Positions 33,548-44,884 of a stretch of 64,000 nt of DNA are shown here, piece after piece (positions within the stretch are counted from its first letter, which is position 1; each line of letters opens with the position of its first letter). This DNA comes from Microbotryum silenes-acaulis (taxonomy: Eukaryota; Basidiomycota; Microbotryomycetes; Microbotryales; Microbotryaceae), in contig QPFY01000012.1 of assembly GCA_003665825.1 (NCBI GenBank), forward strand, positions 62,001 through 126,000, given 5' to 3'. The notes beneath the pieces are model-generated. The model was not told where the DNA came from and ran no database searches. It was given only the letters and a program-made list of their open reading frames with translations. The position numbers and the translations under genes are program-made.

Positions 33548-36080
33548 GGCGGACCCTCGCACTCCCCTGCTTCTAAAAACAGAACTGCTCCCGCGAGGGC
33601 AGCCTTGGTCTTGCGCTTGTTCAAGCGATGTCTTCCCATAGTCACTAAGTGGTGAGTTCGCTATCGGCTGGGATTCCCGCATTGCTTAGGCACTGACCTA
33701 GCGTACTTGGGTGCTTCTCCGCTCAGACTCGGACATCTTGTTCACCCTCGACCTCGACCACACCACCTTACATCACACCAACTGCTAACAATGCCTGGCC
33801 TCGGTCTCGCGCCCTTTCGATCGCGTACTCCCACCTCTACCTCTGAGAGTGGTGCCCTCGACAGTGTCGCCGGCCGGCCCCTCAACCCCCCACTTTGCTA
33901 GCGAATCGATCCCAGGATCGGCGAACATCTTTCGATTACAATTATCGACCCCGCATCGAGCCCGCCCATACCCTTGATACCTTGTCACCCACCCACTCGA
34001 CCTCGCTTTTCCCTTTCTCCCGCGTTCATTCACTTGAATCACCGGGTGAAGCCTTCGCCTCCGACAGCCCCCGCCCCTCTTCTCATCATGAGTTTGGGGC
34101 TCTCGCGAAGTGGGAGAAACGTGCGACCTTACCACAAGTCCGTCGTCGGGGCGTGACCCTGCAGTTCACGTTACACATCGACAAGATATCAACCCATGGG
34201 CCGCTCTTTGTTTCCGCGGTCCGGAATCCTAATCCCTGCCCAACCCATGTTCGCCACATCCTCTGCTCCCCCCTACTCGATTCGCTCTCTCTCGGGGCGC
34301 CGTTCTCTTCGTCGTTTGCCTGTTTCTTCCTCCGCCTTCCGGATTAAGATAACGACAAACGAGGGTCGTCAGAACCGCGTGGATTGTAGGCTTTTCCCTC
34401 TTCCTCTTCCCTTCCTCTCTTGTCTCGTCGCTTGACCACACCGGTCAGATTCGGACGGAGAATTTGGAGGAAGTGGGGATCCTCACGCCTCTCCTGTTGA
34501 ACAGCCAGATACCGCTTGGCTCATCGTCGACCGTACTCGGTCGTCCTTTGAAGCAAGTGGTCCCAGCTCTTTTCTCGATCTCCATCGATTACATTCGTCT
34601 CGCGTGACCCGCCACTGCCAGTGCTCTGTCTGTTCGTACTGCGTCGCTCTCGCGCCATTTTTTGTCGGCCGACGGACGCGTGCACCTAGCTTTGGTTCTT
34701 TTGAAATTCATGCGTGTCTTGTCTCCCATAGTTCATGCCTTGCGAACGATGAGAAGTCATTGGGCTCGATTCTGGTCGAGTCGTAGCCCCGAATCACCAA
34801 AGAGGTCCGAGCTTTTTTCTTGCGCGCTCGAATTTCTCACGACTACGTGTGCGCGCTGTGCCGGCTCTCCCTTTCTTCTCACCCAAGCCGCCGCTTAATT
34901 TCTGATCGATCCGGCCGCCGGGGATTTCTCCTGCGTGGCACTTTCATCGACCCAGACCAGACACGGACGTACGCTGGACTGCTCCATTTCTCCTTCTTCC
35001 ACGCTCTTTGATTAGGGCAGGGAGTGAAGCGGGATGGAGTGCGCTCCTTCGCACACTTACGGCAGAGTGGAAAAGCCCCACGCCGCGCACGCAACGGATG
35101 GGACGGGTGCAGAGAAGGTGTAATATCTTACTCTTGTCCGTGAACTTACATGTGTGGTTGGGGCTTGTTTACCTCACGATCCAAAACCATTAGCATGTAG
35201 TTGCCTCATGGGTCTAGCCGTAGGAAGCGCCATGGGTTGAAGTCTGCTGTTCGATGACCTGATTCGTGGCACATTCCCTCTTCTCTTTCTTGTAATGACC
35301 GTGTTCAACACTCGAGCGCTTTCCGTCTTCATTCCTGTGTTTTTGCGTCGTGCGACGTGCCAAATGGTGAGTCGCCCCTCTTTTTTTTTCCTCTTACGCC
35401 CTCCTCTTCCTTCACTCCCGGCTCGAGCACTTCCCAACCCCCCTCGACCTCTTCATGATGATCTATTCAAGTAATCCACATTGTGACGCAACCCCTTTCG
35501 AAACTCGTTTTCGATTCGCCTCCCCTGGCGCATTCCCTCACCCCGTCTCGGGACCCTCTCTTCGAAGCGAAGCTTTCCCTGAACCTCGAGCTCTCGGGAA
35601 AGGTCTTTGGTTCGAGGACGGGGTTCAAAAATGGGGTCATGGGAATGGGTGTGTTGAAAAGGGACCATTCTTCGGCGTGGTTCTTTGTTCGGATGAGGAC
35701 GTAAAGGCGATGCTGATAACCTATCCCGATTTGAGCCTTTTTTTCATTATTGGCTGGTGACCATTGACCATCATCCAAGGGCTCTGAGCTGATCTTTCTT
35801 TGGTTTCTGTTCTGTGTTTCAGGTCAAAGTTGTGTAGCGCTTTCCTTTCGGATGCTGCAACTTGGCGTTTATGCAGCATTTCAAAATTCGCGAATGCAAA
35901 TCAGCTCACGATCTCACTCGAGGATTGCACAAAGACGAGTAGGATACAGAAGAGGCAAAGCCTAAGATATAGTGTCTAATGCAGGACAAAGTGTGGGTAC
36001 TCGAAAGAACAGTCACAAATGACGCAGCCAAGCAAAGGTAGGATACACAACGAGGAAACGAATAGCCAATCTTGCTCCAT
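33548..36080. other. intergenic, no gene recognised
   Basis: About 2.5 kb with short overlapping ORFs only. No domain, RNA gene or repeat that I can name. The last part is the 3' flank of the chitin deacetylase gene. Confidence 0.4.
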
Positions 36081-38924
36081 CTAGAGGTAAAACGCAATCA
36101 CGGTAGCCAAGGTCACCATAACGGCGAGCACACATCTCACAACCAATGCTTCCTCTCCTATGTCCCTCGTCGCTGCTGCAACCAGCTTTGCTGCGGACGT
36201 CATGGTCGAGTTGTTGACCGTGCTTGAGCTGCCTACGAATTTGCTGATCCCTGAGTTGGGCGACGAAGTCCCGTTCGTCATCGTACCCGTCGTTGATGAT
36301 CCCGAATCGCCTTGACCTGTCATCATCGTGGTGTTGCTCGAACCTGAAGTATCACCATTATCGTCATCGCCGTCATCATTACCGTCGAAAGCGTCGTTCC
36401 CATCGCCACCGTCCCCATCGCCACCGTCCCCATCGCCGCCGTCTCCATCGCCATTGTCCCCATCTGTGCCAGAGAATTCATCCTCATCTGACGAACCCGA
36501 AGAGCCATCGGAACTATCGTCGTGGCTCGCTCCCTGCACCGGCGTCTCCGTCCCCGTCATCGCACTACCGTTCCCTCCCCCGATCCCACCCCCATTTCCA
36601 CTTCCATCCCCATTCTCATTCCCTCCCGATCCACCACCATTCGAGAATGCCCAAGAGATCCCATCGTCGGCCGAAGTCGCGGGCGAGGCGCTAGGGATCG
36701 TCGCTTCCCTCATCCCTTTCTGCCACTGGTCGTACGAAGGGAACGTCGCCGAAGTTTCGAGGTAAGGTTGTGCGTTAGATTGGCAGACGGTGAGCTATAC
36801 GGGGTCAGGGGGGGGGGGGGGGGGGTTGGTTCAGTCTAGTTCAAAGGCTTTGGTGAAAATCATAGGGACTTACAGGCATCACTCCGCCTGTGTAAGCCTT
36901 TTGCAAAGCGGGTAACCAAGTCTGGGAGAGGTTCATTGTTGCAGCATCGCTTTTGAACAGCGAGAAACATAGAGAACCCGAATCAGCACTTTAGATTTTA
37001 TATGCGAACTCTCAAAACGATCGATAACGCTCCACACTCACAGCTCATGGGCGAGGTTAATCTGCCCTTGTTGATCGGTCGCCTTTGAGATCAATGTTTG
37101 ATAGTTATGATCGACCTCGGCATTACCCGATTGATCGACTTGCCAATCCACCGTATCATAACTCCACCTGCACGTCCAGAACCGCACTCCTCTATCAATA
37201 CATCTGATCAAATCACAAAGAAACACCCTTTATAGTATTCGACGTACAAGATCGTTCGCATCCCCAACGCGTGCGTGATCGAACGAATTCGATCATCAGT
37301 GTCACCGAAAGGAGGTCGAAAACATTGCACGGTGATTCCCAACACGTCCTTGATGATCTTCTTCGAATAATAGATCTCGGCGAAGGCCTGTTCGTTCGAT
37401 AAGGAGGTCATGTAGCGATGACTCCACGAATGGGCGCAAATCCTATATAGGACACGGGAAGAAAAATTGTCAGGGATGCGATTTTTGATCGGGGGTGTGA
37501 GGGGGAGGGGAGATAGAGCCAGCCGATGGGGGACTTACTCATGACCATCGGCTAAGCCTCGTTGTGCTTGCAGTGGCCAATTCATAACGTTCGAGCCGAC
37601 ATAGAACAGGGTTGCCTTTTGCTTTTGTTCATTTAGATAGTCGTAATACTGCAGGACGACGACGGAACAGGGACTCGGATGGGTGTCAGTCTCGGTCGTA
37701 CGACGCCCGCGCGAGGATGCACCTGGAGCTTTGCTCCGTCGATTCATACTGACAGCGTTGTGACTACAATTAGGTCCTGCGAGAGATGTAAATCAAAGTA
37801 AGCATTCAAATCAGAATCTCTGCCGAGCTCTTCTTCCACTTCAACTCACCATCATCGAGCGTATAGCCTAGCGCAGCAGGCTGCTCGCAATGGGTGACGT
37901 CCGGTGGGAGGCCCGAAAGTTTGGGTGTCGTACATAGCGTACTCGTCCACTAATCCCAAAAAACCCGACGAACGACCAAAGCAAGCGTCAGCTCCTTGAA
38001 CTGCAATGTCTTGAAGCTTGAACAGTCCAGAGAAAACGTCGTTGTCGATCTCATAGGGTCCTAAAGGAGAGGTGTCGTCCGTCATGGGCCGATGGCGTTT
38101 CGGAGAACCGACTCCTTTACCCCACCTTAATCCGATCCCCACGGCTCCCAAACCACCGCAATTGACCATTGTGATCGCTCAACACAAAAAAAAACTACGA
38201 CAATGCAAAAAACATAATTAGATCCCCGACTCACCCAACAATCAGGATCGTCCGTCGTCGAATACTTGACGTTACTCCAATCACCTTCGGTGGTGCCTCG
38301 AGGCGCGATCGAAGGCAAGCTCGCCGAAACGGTCGCGAATAAGTTTTTGGCCGAATCCGTCACACCCCTACGATAAGTAAGATATACGTGTTAGTTGATA
38401 CGGTTTTTTTGTGGTCATGGTTCGATCCGCAGGGACTGACGCATGTTGTAGATCGGCGATCTTCCATATGGTTGGGTAAGAGCTTTGGAACGCGGCCAGG
38501 GGCGCATAAGTGTCTTAAGGGCAGCGTAGAAGTCGGGGCGGGAGGGAGGAAAGGAAACAACCGCTGTTCAGTTTGCTTTCATGAGAGTACTACTATTTGG
38601 AGCGTCGTAGCTACATCCTCCTCCATGATGGCGGATCTCCAAAGAGTCATGTCGAGGTCGAACGTTGAACTCCGACTCAAGCCGTGGGCCGCACTCGGCT
38701 GAGGCGGCGGCGCATGACCCCGGGTCTAGACCACGATAGGAATCCGCTCACGCTCTTCAAAGAGAAAGGAAGTTTTAAAGATTTTAAATCTTCTTGTATC
38801 ACTCACATGCCGTGCACTCCTTCGCCGGGTCCTTGATCGCCGCTTGGGAGAGTTGGTCAAGTTGAGCATTCGAAGCGCCGGCGAGCAGAGCCGCCACCGC
38901 GAAGAGTGAGCTCCGAGTGCGCAT
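36081..38924 (-). CDS. GPI-anchored chitin deacetylase (NodB domain)
   Basis: Removes acetyl groups from chitin at the cell surface, giving chitosan. Ten minus-strand exons: 38807-38924, 38441-38513, 38235-38367, 37850-37949, 37754-37776 (23 nt), 37539-37648, 37248-37442, 37042-37167, 36874-36949 and 36081-36794; 555 residues. Signal peptide MRTRSSLFAVAALLAG. NodB motifs are LDDGPNCSHN (about 139), H-S-W-S-H metal ligands (190-194), RPPFGDTDDR (228) and YDTVDWQ. The C-terminal exon has a long Gly/Asp/Ser spacer with GDG repeats and ends in a hydrophobic tail, as for GPI attachment. Intron 3 is 285 nt; intron 9 contains a G18 run (36808-36825). The 5' Met at 38924 is chosen over 38984 because it starts a clean signal peptide. 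Confidence 0.92.
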
Positions 38925-39678
38925 CGGGAAAGGTCGAATGGTCCAAACGTGTACGCAAATGCGGCAAACAATCGAAGAAGACAATTACACGTCTAGTGGA
39001 TCAGAAAGAGACGAGTGGTACGGGGGAGAGAAAGAACAGCATGAGAGGGGAAAGGCAAAGGATCAAACGACGTCAGTCTCACCCTAGGATGTACAGACCC
39101 CAAGGTGCGGTTGCTTAAGACAAGGTTCTTTTGCGGGCCAGGAGAGAAGAAGAAAAAGGAGCCAAGATAGGAGGCGCCAAGGCCCGGCCGGCGGTCCGAT
39201 CGTCGTCGCCCCAGCTTTCGGCTAACGTTCGTCTGTCGATCCGTGCGTGGGTTTTTGGGGGAGTGAGATCGGCTTGTTGGTTCCTTTAACTGAGACTCAG
39301 TGAAACAAGCTCGTAAAGGGCGTTGTCGTTCCGAGACATGAACACTGTGCTGAATGTGATGTCACACCGACAGCACGTTCCGGTCAAGCTGGGATCTGCT
39401 TAGGAGCTCTCTCGTGACGCTCTGCTGGCTCGCGAATTAAGATAACACGGCATCATCCCTGTACGTTCGCTCTCGGTACCAAATTATCCACGCGTCGACC
39501 TTTTTGCAGTCAGCGGTAAATCCGATACCTTGCAACATCGGCTCGGTTGTTCGACCGCGGGTTGAAGTGTCGGCCCACTTCTTTTTCAACTCGCTCGTGA
39601 TACTACATTATGCCGCGCTGGCAGATAACCTCCTACAACCTCATTATCTTCTTCGTCATCGTCTCGTGTGGTTGTCGA
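38925..39678. other. intergenic between chitin deacetylase and GOT1
   Basis: Promoter of the chitin deacetylase gene and 3' flank of GOT1. No other feature recognised. Confidence 0.4.
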
Positions 39679-40902
39679 TCATACAGGTGACTGCCGTCGT
39701 ACTCCTGCTATCCGGTCCGTCGCCTGGAACGCACGCACGCACGTCACGGGATTCTCGTCAGTCCTGCGACCACATGCACCGAGCCTCGATGGCGCACATC
39801 GAGCAAGTCGCGACGTACCTGCCGCACGACGGGAAGCGAGAAGAAATTGCCAATGACGGGTACTTGTCTCAGGAAGCTCAATACGACAGGGAAGAAATCA
39901 CTGTACGAGCGGGGCCAGGATAGGGTTCAGCCACCGGTTTCGATACGTCAGGGCGTGCGATGCATTCACTGACCCGAACAGATTCAAAAAGCCAAAGGTC
40001 TCGATAAGCATGCCGATGAAAGGGTACTTGACGAAAACGAGAATGACGCCAGCGACGAAGCAGAATGCTGAGCGAGAGAGATGAGATCATCGGTCAGTGA
40101 AGCGATGAGCCAGCCGAGACGAGGCGAAACGAGTCGATCGCGTCGCGACACCGATTCCTGCGCCTCACGATCCAACGAGTCGGGAAGTACAGCAAGATGT
40201 GATCGTGAAAGACACGATGTGACCCGAGCGAAGCGAAGCAACTCACTCCCTCTGAGCTTTTGCTTCCGAGCAAAAAAGTAGAATGTCTTCCGCGGCCCGA
40301 TGATCAACGGCAATCCGGCGATGAAGAGGATCTGCGACGGTGGGAGCGGACCGGATCAGTATTCAGTTAATTCCCCATCTGTGCGATCCGAGTGGGTTGG
40401 CGTAGGGCGGGTCCTAGAAGCCGACGAGAACGCGCCAAATCTGATTCGGGGTCGAGGACAATCGAACCACGCGTGTATCCGCCTGCGATACTCGTCCCCG
40501 CTTGGAAGCAATTGTTCCCCATTGATACCGACGCGATATCGAAGTGGTGAGTGTCGGGTGGTCGAGTTGTCGAGGCTAGCAACGGCTGCACGGCGGCACT
40601 GCGGCGTACGACTCACGTTGCCGAGGGCCAACAAGGCCCCATCAAAAAACATGATCACGCCCAAGAGCATGAAGAACGCTCCAAACGAGGTCAGGCCAAC
40701 CTGTGCGCACAATGACCAAAGCTTTTCGTTAGTTCTCCTGCGCTGTGTCGGCTGGAGGTCGGTGGCACCAGAATCGACACGTTGGATCGCGCGCAGCTTA
40801 CGCCGATTTCTGTGCAGCAGGCGCGACAAGACGCATCGTCAGTAGGGGCGAGGGTAAAGCACACATCTTGGAGTACTGACTTTGTGCATCTGTCAACCAC
40901 AT
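39679..40902 (-). CDS. GOT1: GOT1, Golgi vesicle transport membrane protein, with an 8-nt microexon
   Basis: Small tetraspan protein involved in ER-Golgi transport. Seven minus-strand exons: 40881-40902, 40802-40809 (8 nt), 40617-40700, 40247-40331, 39974-40067, 39819-39900 and 39679-39723; 139 residues, the normal length. Family sequence is continuous: MWLTDAQKIG, VGLTSFGAFFMLLGVIMFF, GLPLIIGPRKTFYFFARKQ, KYPFIGMLIETFGFLNLFG, DFFPVVLSFLRQ, ATDRIAGVRRQSPV. The 8-nt exon (AAATCGGC) supplies the end of K and all of I-G, and without it the frame breaks. Introns fill more than half the locus. Confidence 0.93.
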
Positions 40903-41392
40903 GTTGTCTGATCCGACGGCGTGAAGGGGGCTTGCGAGTCAATTTGGGCGCGGGAGCGGACGCGGCAGCTGGTGGCACTCGTCACACGCCGCCTTGGTGT
41001 CAATATGTCATTTGCGACCCATTGTAAAGGTCGCGATTACAACGCGGGAATTGAGCACGGCCGCGTTGAGGGCGGCTGGGGTTCCACTGTGTTGGAGAAT
41101 TGAAGAATTGAATGATGTTGATGGCGACTCTCGCAATACTTGATGCACCACACACACAGCAGTAATTCCATCATAAATGCACTCCATACCACAACACCTA
41201 AAGAGTGAAACCTTCTGCACGAAATTTCAGCCGTTCGACGTCATGATCGATTGATCGTCGCAGATCGGCAAAACTAGGCTCACGTGACTCGGCCAGGTGA
41301 CCGGAGCCTCGTCCGCATGCACGCCGCTTCGTCGCTTCGCTCCAAGCTGACCCTCCATCTCCACTCCAACATTTACAACACACCGCTTTCCC
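40903..41392. other. GOT1 upstream region
   Basis: Promoter side of GOT1, reaching the mobile-element debris at 41393. No gene recognised. Confidence 0.4.
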
Positions 41393-41545
41393 TGTCTCAG
41401 ACTTCTTTATCCAGACTACAAGCTCGTCATCCTTCGCTGAGCTCACAGCTTCGAAGATTGCTCGTCGAGTCACCAGCGTGTGTCGGCGAAATTGCCAGGC
41501 TCAGGTCGCAAGGGAGGACATGTCGTACGACGTTGCTTTGCGCCA
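41393..41545 (+). mobile_element. LINE fragment, duplicate of 51793-51940
   Basis: About 150 bp nearly identical to the 3' end of the LINE at 50-52 kb (TCAGACTTCT..TCGTACGACGT). It abuts the Helitron coding fragment without a gap. Confidence 0.8.
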
Positions 41546-42756
41546 GTACTTCTCCGGGTAGAATGACGGCCACCTCGTCTTGGGTCGGTAAGTTGTAGGT
41601 TCTCGGATCTCGATTGCGCGGTGCAAGTAAACGCAGCTGGTACATGTGAGACGCATCACTGTCCATGAATTCTTGTGCTGTCAAGAACAGTTTGACGCGC
41701 CTGTTGTGATGTCGTAGCATGCCGTCGAGTAGAGGAACAATCTGTTGATATGCTGAGTCCAGACGTCCTACTTCTTCATGCGGTCCGTTAAGCCTTTGTC
41801 GGGCTTCAATGCGTTCGGTCGGAACCAGGAACAGAATCTGAACAAAGACGTCCTTTGCTGGGGCGGGTGCTAGGGTGCCGATAGAGTGAAATACCATTCC
41901 GCTCAGGTAGAAAGATGGTGGCCCGGAGCCGCTGTTGATGCCATGGCCTTTGCTCGTGCCGAATGATGCCATAGCAAGGTTTTCATTGAATGCAAGAATG
42001 CGCTCCTGGAAAATCTTCTCAACTGTTTCACGGATAGTCAGCAAGGCCGTCAGTCCGCTGTACTCAATCTAGCAGGTTGAACGAATCGACGTGTACTAAC
42101 CTGGGCCATCGCCAGTCAGAGGCGCGAGCAGCTCCGGGGGTGTGGCGCTGCCTGGGGTCGGTGATCTTTCGAACTCCCAGTGTAGAGCCGAACAGATCGG
42201 ACATTGTAACGTCATTGATCCGAGATCGTGCCGGGGAAAAGGCCCTTCTGGCAACGGTAGCAGCGCAGTTGGGACGGTCTGGCTCGATCGCTCTCTTGCG
42301 CGTTGGTGTCGTTGACGCTGCCCCGCGGACCGTCGATCGACGACAGTAGTGGCTGAAGTCGCAGTTGCGTCTGTACTTGAACCCGCGTCGCGAGAGAGGT
42401 CTGGAACTGCTTCAAAGCGTGGACGAACGAATCTCAAGCCCGGAGGTAAAGGATTGCGGGCCCGTCGCACTTGCCGTGCGACATTGAGACTGCCTGCTGC
42501 CGGTGCAGATCGACTTGACGATCCATTTTGCGCGACGTCGTTGCCGCTGAGCTTCGGATCTGCGATTGTTCGAGGTTGTTGGCGGCGGCGACTGTGCGAT
42601 TAGAGCAGGAGTCGGGTTGTGCGGAGTAGGAGGAACGCGAGCAGCCTCACGGGTGGCGCGCTCAGCTCGCTCACGTTGCCGACGTCTCTGCTGCCCCTGC
42701 GCTCTCCGTGAAGATTGTCGCACAGGAGACGGGACGTGAAAGTTTCCAGATGACAT
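41541..42756 (-). mobile_element. Helitron N-terminal coding fragment
   Basis: Minus-strand translation shows the N-terminal part of Helitron transposase-helicase proteins: basic RRRQRERAERATREAAR (about 42660-42720), the zinc-like CPICSALHWEFE (about 42180-42215), then FHSIGTLAPAP, VFVQILFLVP, LLDGMLRHHN, and DPRTYNLPTQDEVAVILPG. A probable intron lies at about 42044-42098. The Rep (HUH) and helicase domains are absent: the frame runs at 41540 into a LINE fragment instead. Dead fragment. The assignment rests on the conserved order of these short blocks. Confidence 0.7.
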
Positions 42757-42779
42757 TTCGGCAGTGGCGGAGGTTGTTG

Positions 42780-43005
42780 ACGGCGGCGTCTATGCGATTA
42801 TTATTAGAGCGGAGGTCGGGTTGTGCGGAGGAGGAGCGCGAAGCAACCTCGCTGGCGGCGCTCTCATTTTTTTATTTTTATTTTTACGTTCTTTGTCTGA
42901 CGCGACAGATTCATTTAGAGGTCGCTCACGTTGCCAACGTGTCTGCTGCCCCTGTGTTCTCCGTGAAGATTGTCTGTACGTGAATGTTTGCAGATGACAC
43001 ATTTC
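42780..43005 (-). repeat. degenerate tandem copy of the Helitron 5' coding end
   Basis: Minus-strand SSRRTQGQQTRWQRER and PPHNPTSALI repeat the SSRRAQGQQRRRQRER and PTPHNPTPALI of 42591-42756, with an A/T-rich insertion near 42867-42890. Confidence 0.7.
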
Positions 43006-43261
43006 GGCAGTGGCAGGAACTGGATGATTGAAGGAACTACGCTACGATGTGGTAGACACGCAAAACAGGTCGTCTCAGTCTGCTTCCCGAAGCAGAGTCA
43101 TGTGCCAGGCTGAAACAGCGCTAGCTAGCTCAGGGGACGCGCTGGACGGAGAGCTGTTGCAGTACCGAAACTGTTATGACGTCACGCCACATGGTTTGTC
43201 TGTTGGTTTGTCTCCCGTTCTCTCGCGTTCTTTGACGTTCTTTGACTCGACAGTTGACATT

Positions 43262-43382
43262 AGTAGTTTGTAGAAGTTTGTAGATTAGTAGTTTGTAGAA
43301 GTTTGTAGATTAGTAGTTTGTAGATTGATGTAGATTAGTAGTTTGTAGATTGATGTAGATTAGTAGTTTGTAGATAGATAGA
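43262..43382 (+). repeat. irregular minisatellite of TAGTAGTTTGTAGA-type units
   Basis: Units of roughly 14-26 bp built from TAGTAGTTTGTAGA(AGTTTGTAGAT) are repeated about six times. A GTTCTTTGACGTTCTTTG string just before (about 43227) also occurs at about 10007, beside the gag fragment, so both may come from one element family. Confidence 0.7.
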
Positions 43383-44884
43383 TGAGACACAGTCGACCTT
43401 GCATGCCAAATAACGGAGTCTGACATACCCAGACTCGAAGCTTTCTATGCATTTAAAGGGTGGGGGCAGTGAGACTTCACCGCCACTTGCTAGCCCCGGC
43501 CTCCCGAGCCGACTGCCAAATACCAGGGTTCCCTGAGCTTTTTCATCACACGTCACAAGAACCCGGGCAATCGATCTGTTGAGTTCGTTCATTTGCCTTG
43601 CACTGTCGGCAATCCACGAAGCGGTACCTACCAAACGCAGAGGAGGCTCTGTCTGGTGTGGGTCGCGGGAGGAGGCTGTCAGCAGGATGACCGCATGAGA
43701 CCAGACAGTCGTTAGAGCAGTGCTAGCGCGGTTGCGATTGCTGAAACTCGGGCGATGGTGTCCCCCCGGTGCCGAACACAATTGAGGCATGGCATGGTAT
43801 AGCAAAGCGGAGGATCAAAGGTGACATGAAAAGATAGGGCATGAGAGATGAGTAAGGGCCGCCGAAAGACCTAAAGCGAGAGACGAGAGACAGGGTGAGA
43901 GCTGCGGAGCGCAGAGACGGGGGAAGAGCCGTGAATGATGGCGAGAACGAGAATGAGATGCCCAGACTGGAGACTGGAGAACGATGCCGAACGAGACTTC
44001 AAACACGCAGAAAGTGATCCAGAGAAGATGCTGTATGATCGTAGATGTGGTCCTAAGACCATGAAGCAAATTCCTCCGAGACGCCCTGCTGGAGTAAACC
44101 GGCTTCCGTCCGCCTCATCGCTCCCCTTCACCGCCTCATCGGCTCACTAAGCCGCTTTCCTTCTGATCGACTCATTAAGCGGCCCATCTCTCACTTCCTT
44201 CATCCCTTCCGTCCGTTCGGCCCATCCTTCCGCATGCACCTCCGCCCTTTTCCTCGCCGTTAACCGAGACACCGAGGCGCAAAGAGAGAGGAGCGCGCTC
44301 ATGATTTACCTCCACTTCCTCCCTCAGGCTGCCTTCGCCGCTTCCCCGCCCATCCGGCGCGGCGCCTCGTCATGCTTTCCAAACGTAGAGGTCCTTTCGT
44401 GGTAGTTTTTTAGACACCAAAGCCATGCGGTAGCTATAAGCGCCCCTCGATAGGATGTTGCCGCTGCCACCGTGCGATAGAAACGTTCGCCGCTGCCGCC
44501 GTCCTTGACCTTGCCGATCGCTGCCTCGTCGATACCCTGTCTTCGAACGCTTAAGTAGGTAGGTACGGTCACCGATGCTCCCATAGCCGCTATTGACTCT
44601 GACAATTTCATGAGATGACGACAACGGCGGGATCCCGTGTAGCACAATGGCGCGCGGCAATACATGATAACCCGAAACAGCCGACACACACCCACCTAGT
44701 AAAGACCCCCCCTGGAACAAGATCGTCCCGGGATGATCTTGCCACGGACGACCCTCAGCGACCCTGAACGGCAAAGCCCAACGGCAAGGCCAAGCTGACC
44801 AGGTTAGCGTACGCAATCCAACTTCTCTCTCTTCTCGTCTTTCCCTATCCTTCTCTCTTCTTCCCCCATCCTTTTTTCATCAAC
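43383..44884. other. intergenic, no gene recognised
   Basis: A 156-codon minus-strand ORF (43335-43805) overlaps the minisatellite and shows no family motif. The final part is the promoter of the 44885 gene. Confidence 0.4.

Noticed and set aside
32468..33682. 404-codon minus-strand ORF opposite the zinc-finger gene
   Set aside because: It is the antisense of CAG/polyQ and GC-rich coding sequence (Leu- and Arg-rich) with no family motif; the plus strand carries real zinc fingers.
37950..38169. Open minus-strand frame (GGLGAVGIG..) inside the chitin deacetylase locus
   Set aside because: Joining exon 3 to the exon at 37949 gives the family sequence DCWWTSTLCTTPK, so this stretch is best read as intron.
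43262..43382. CRISPR-like array
   Set aside because: Units are irregular, contain no unique spacers, and the host is a eukaryote; it is a minisatellite.
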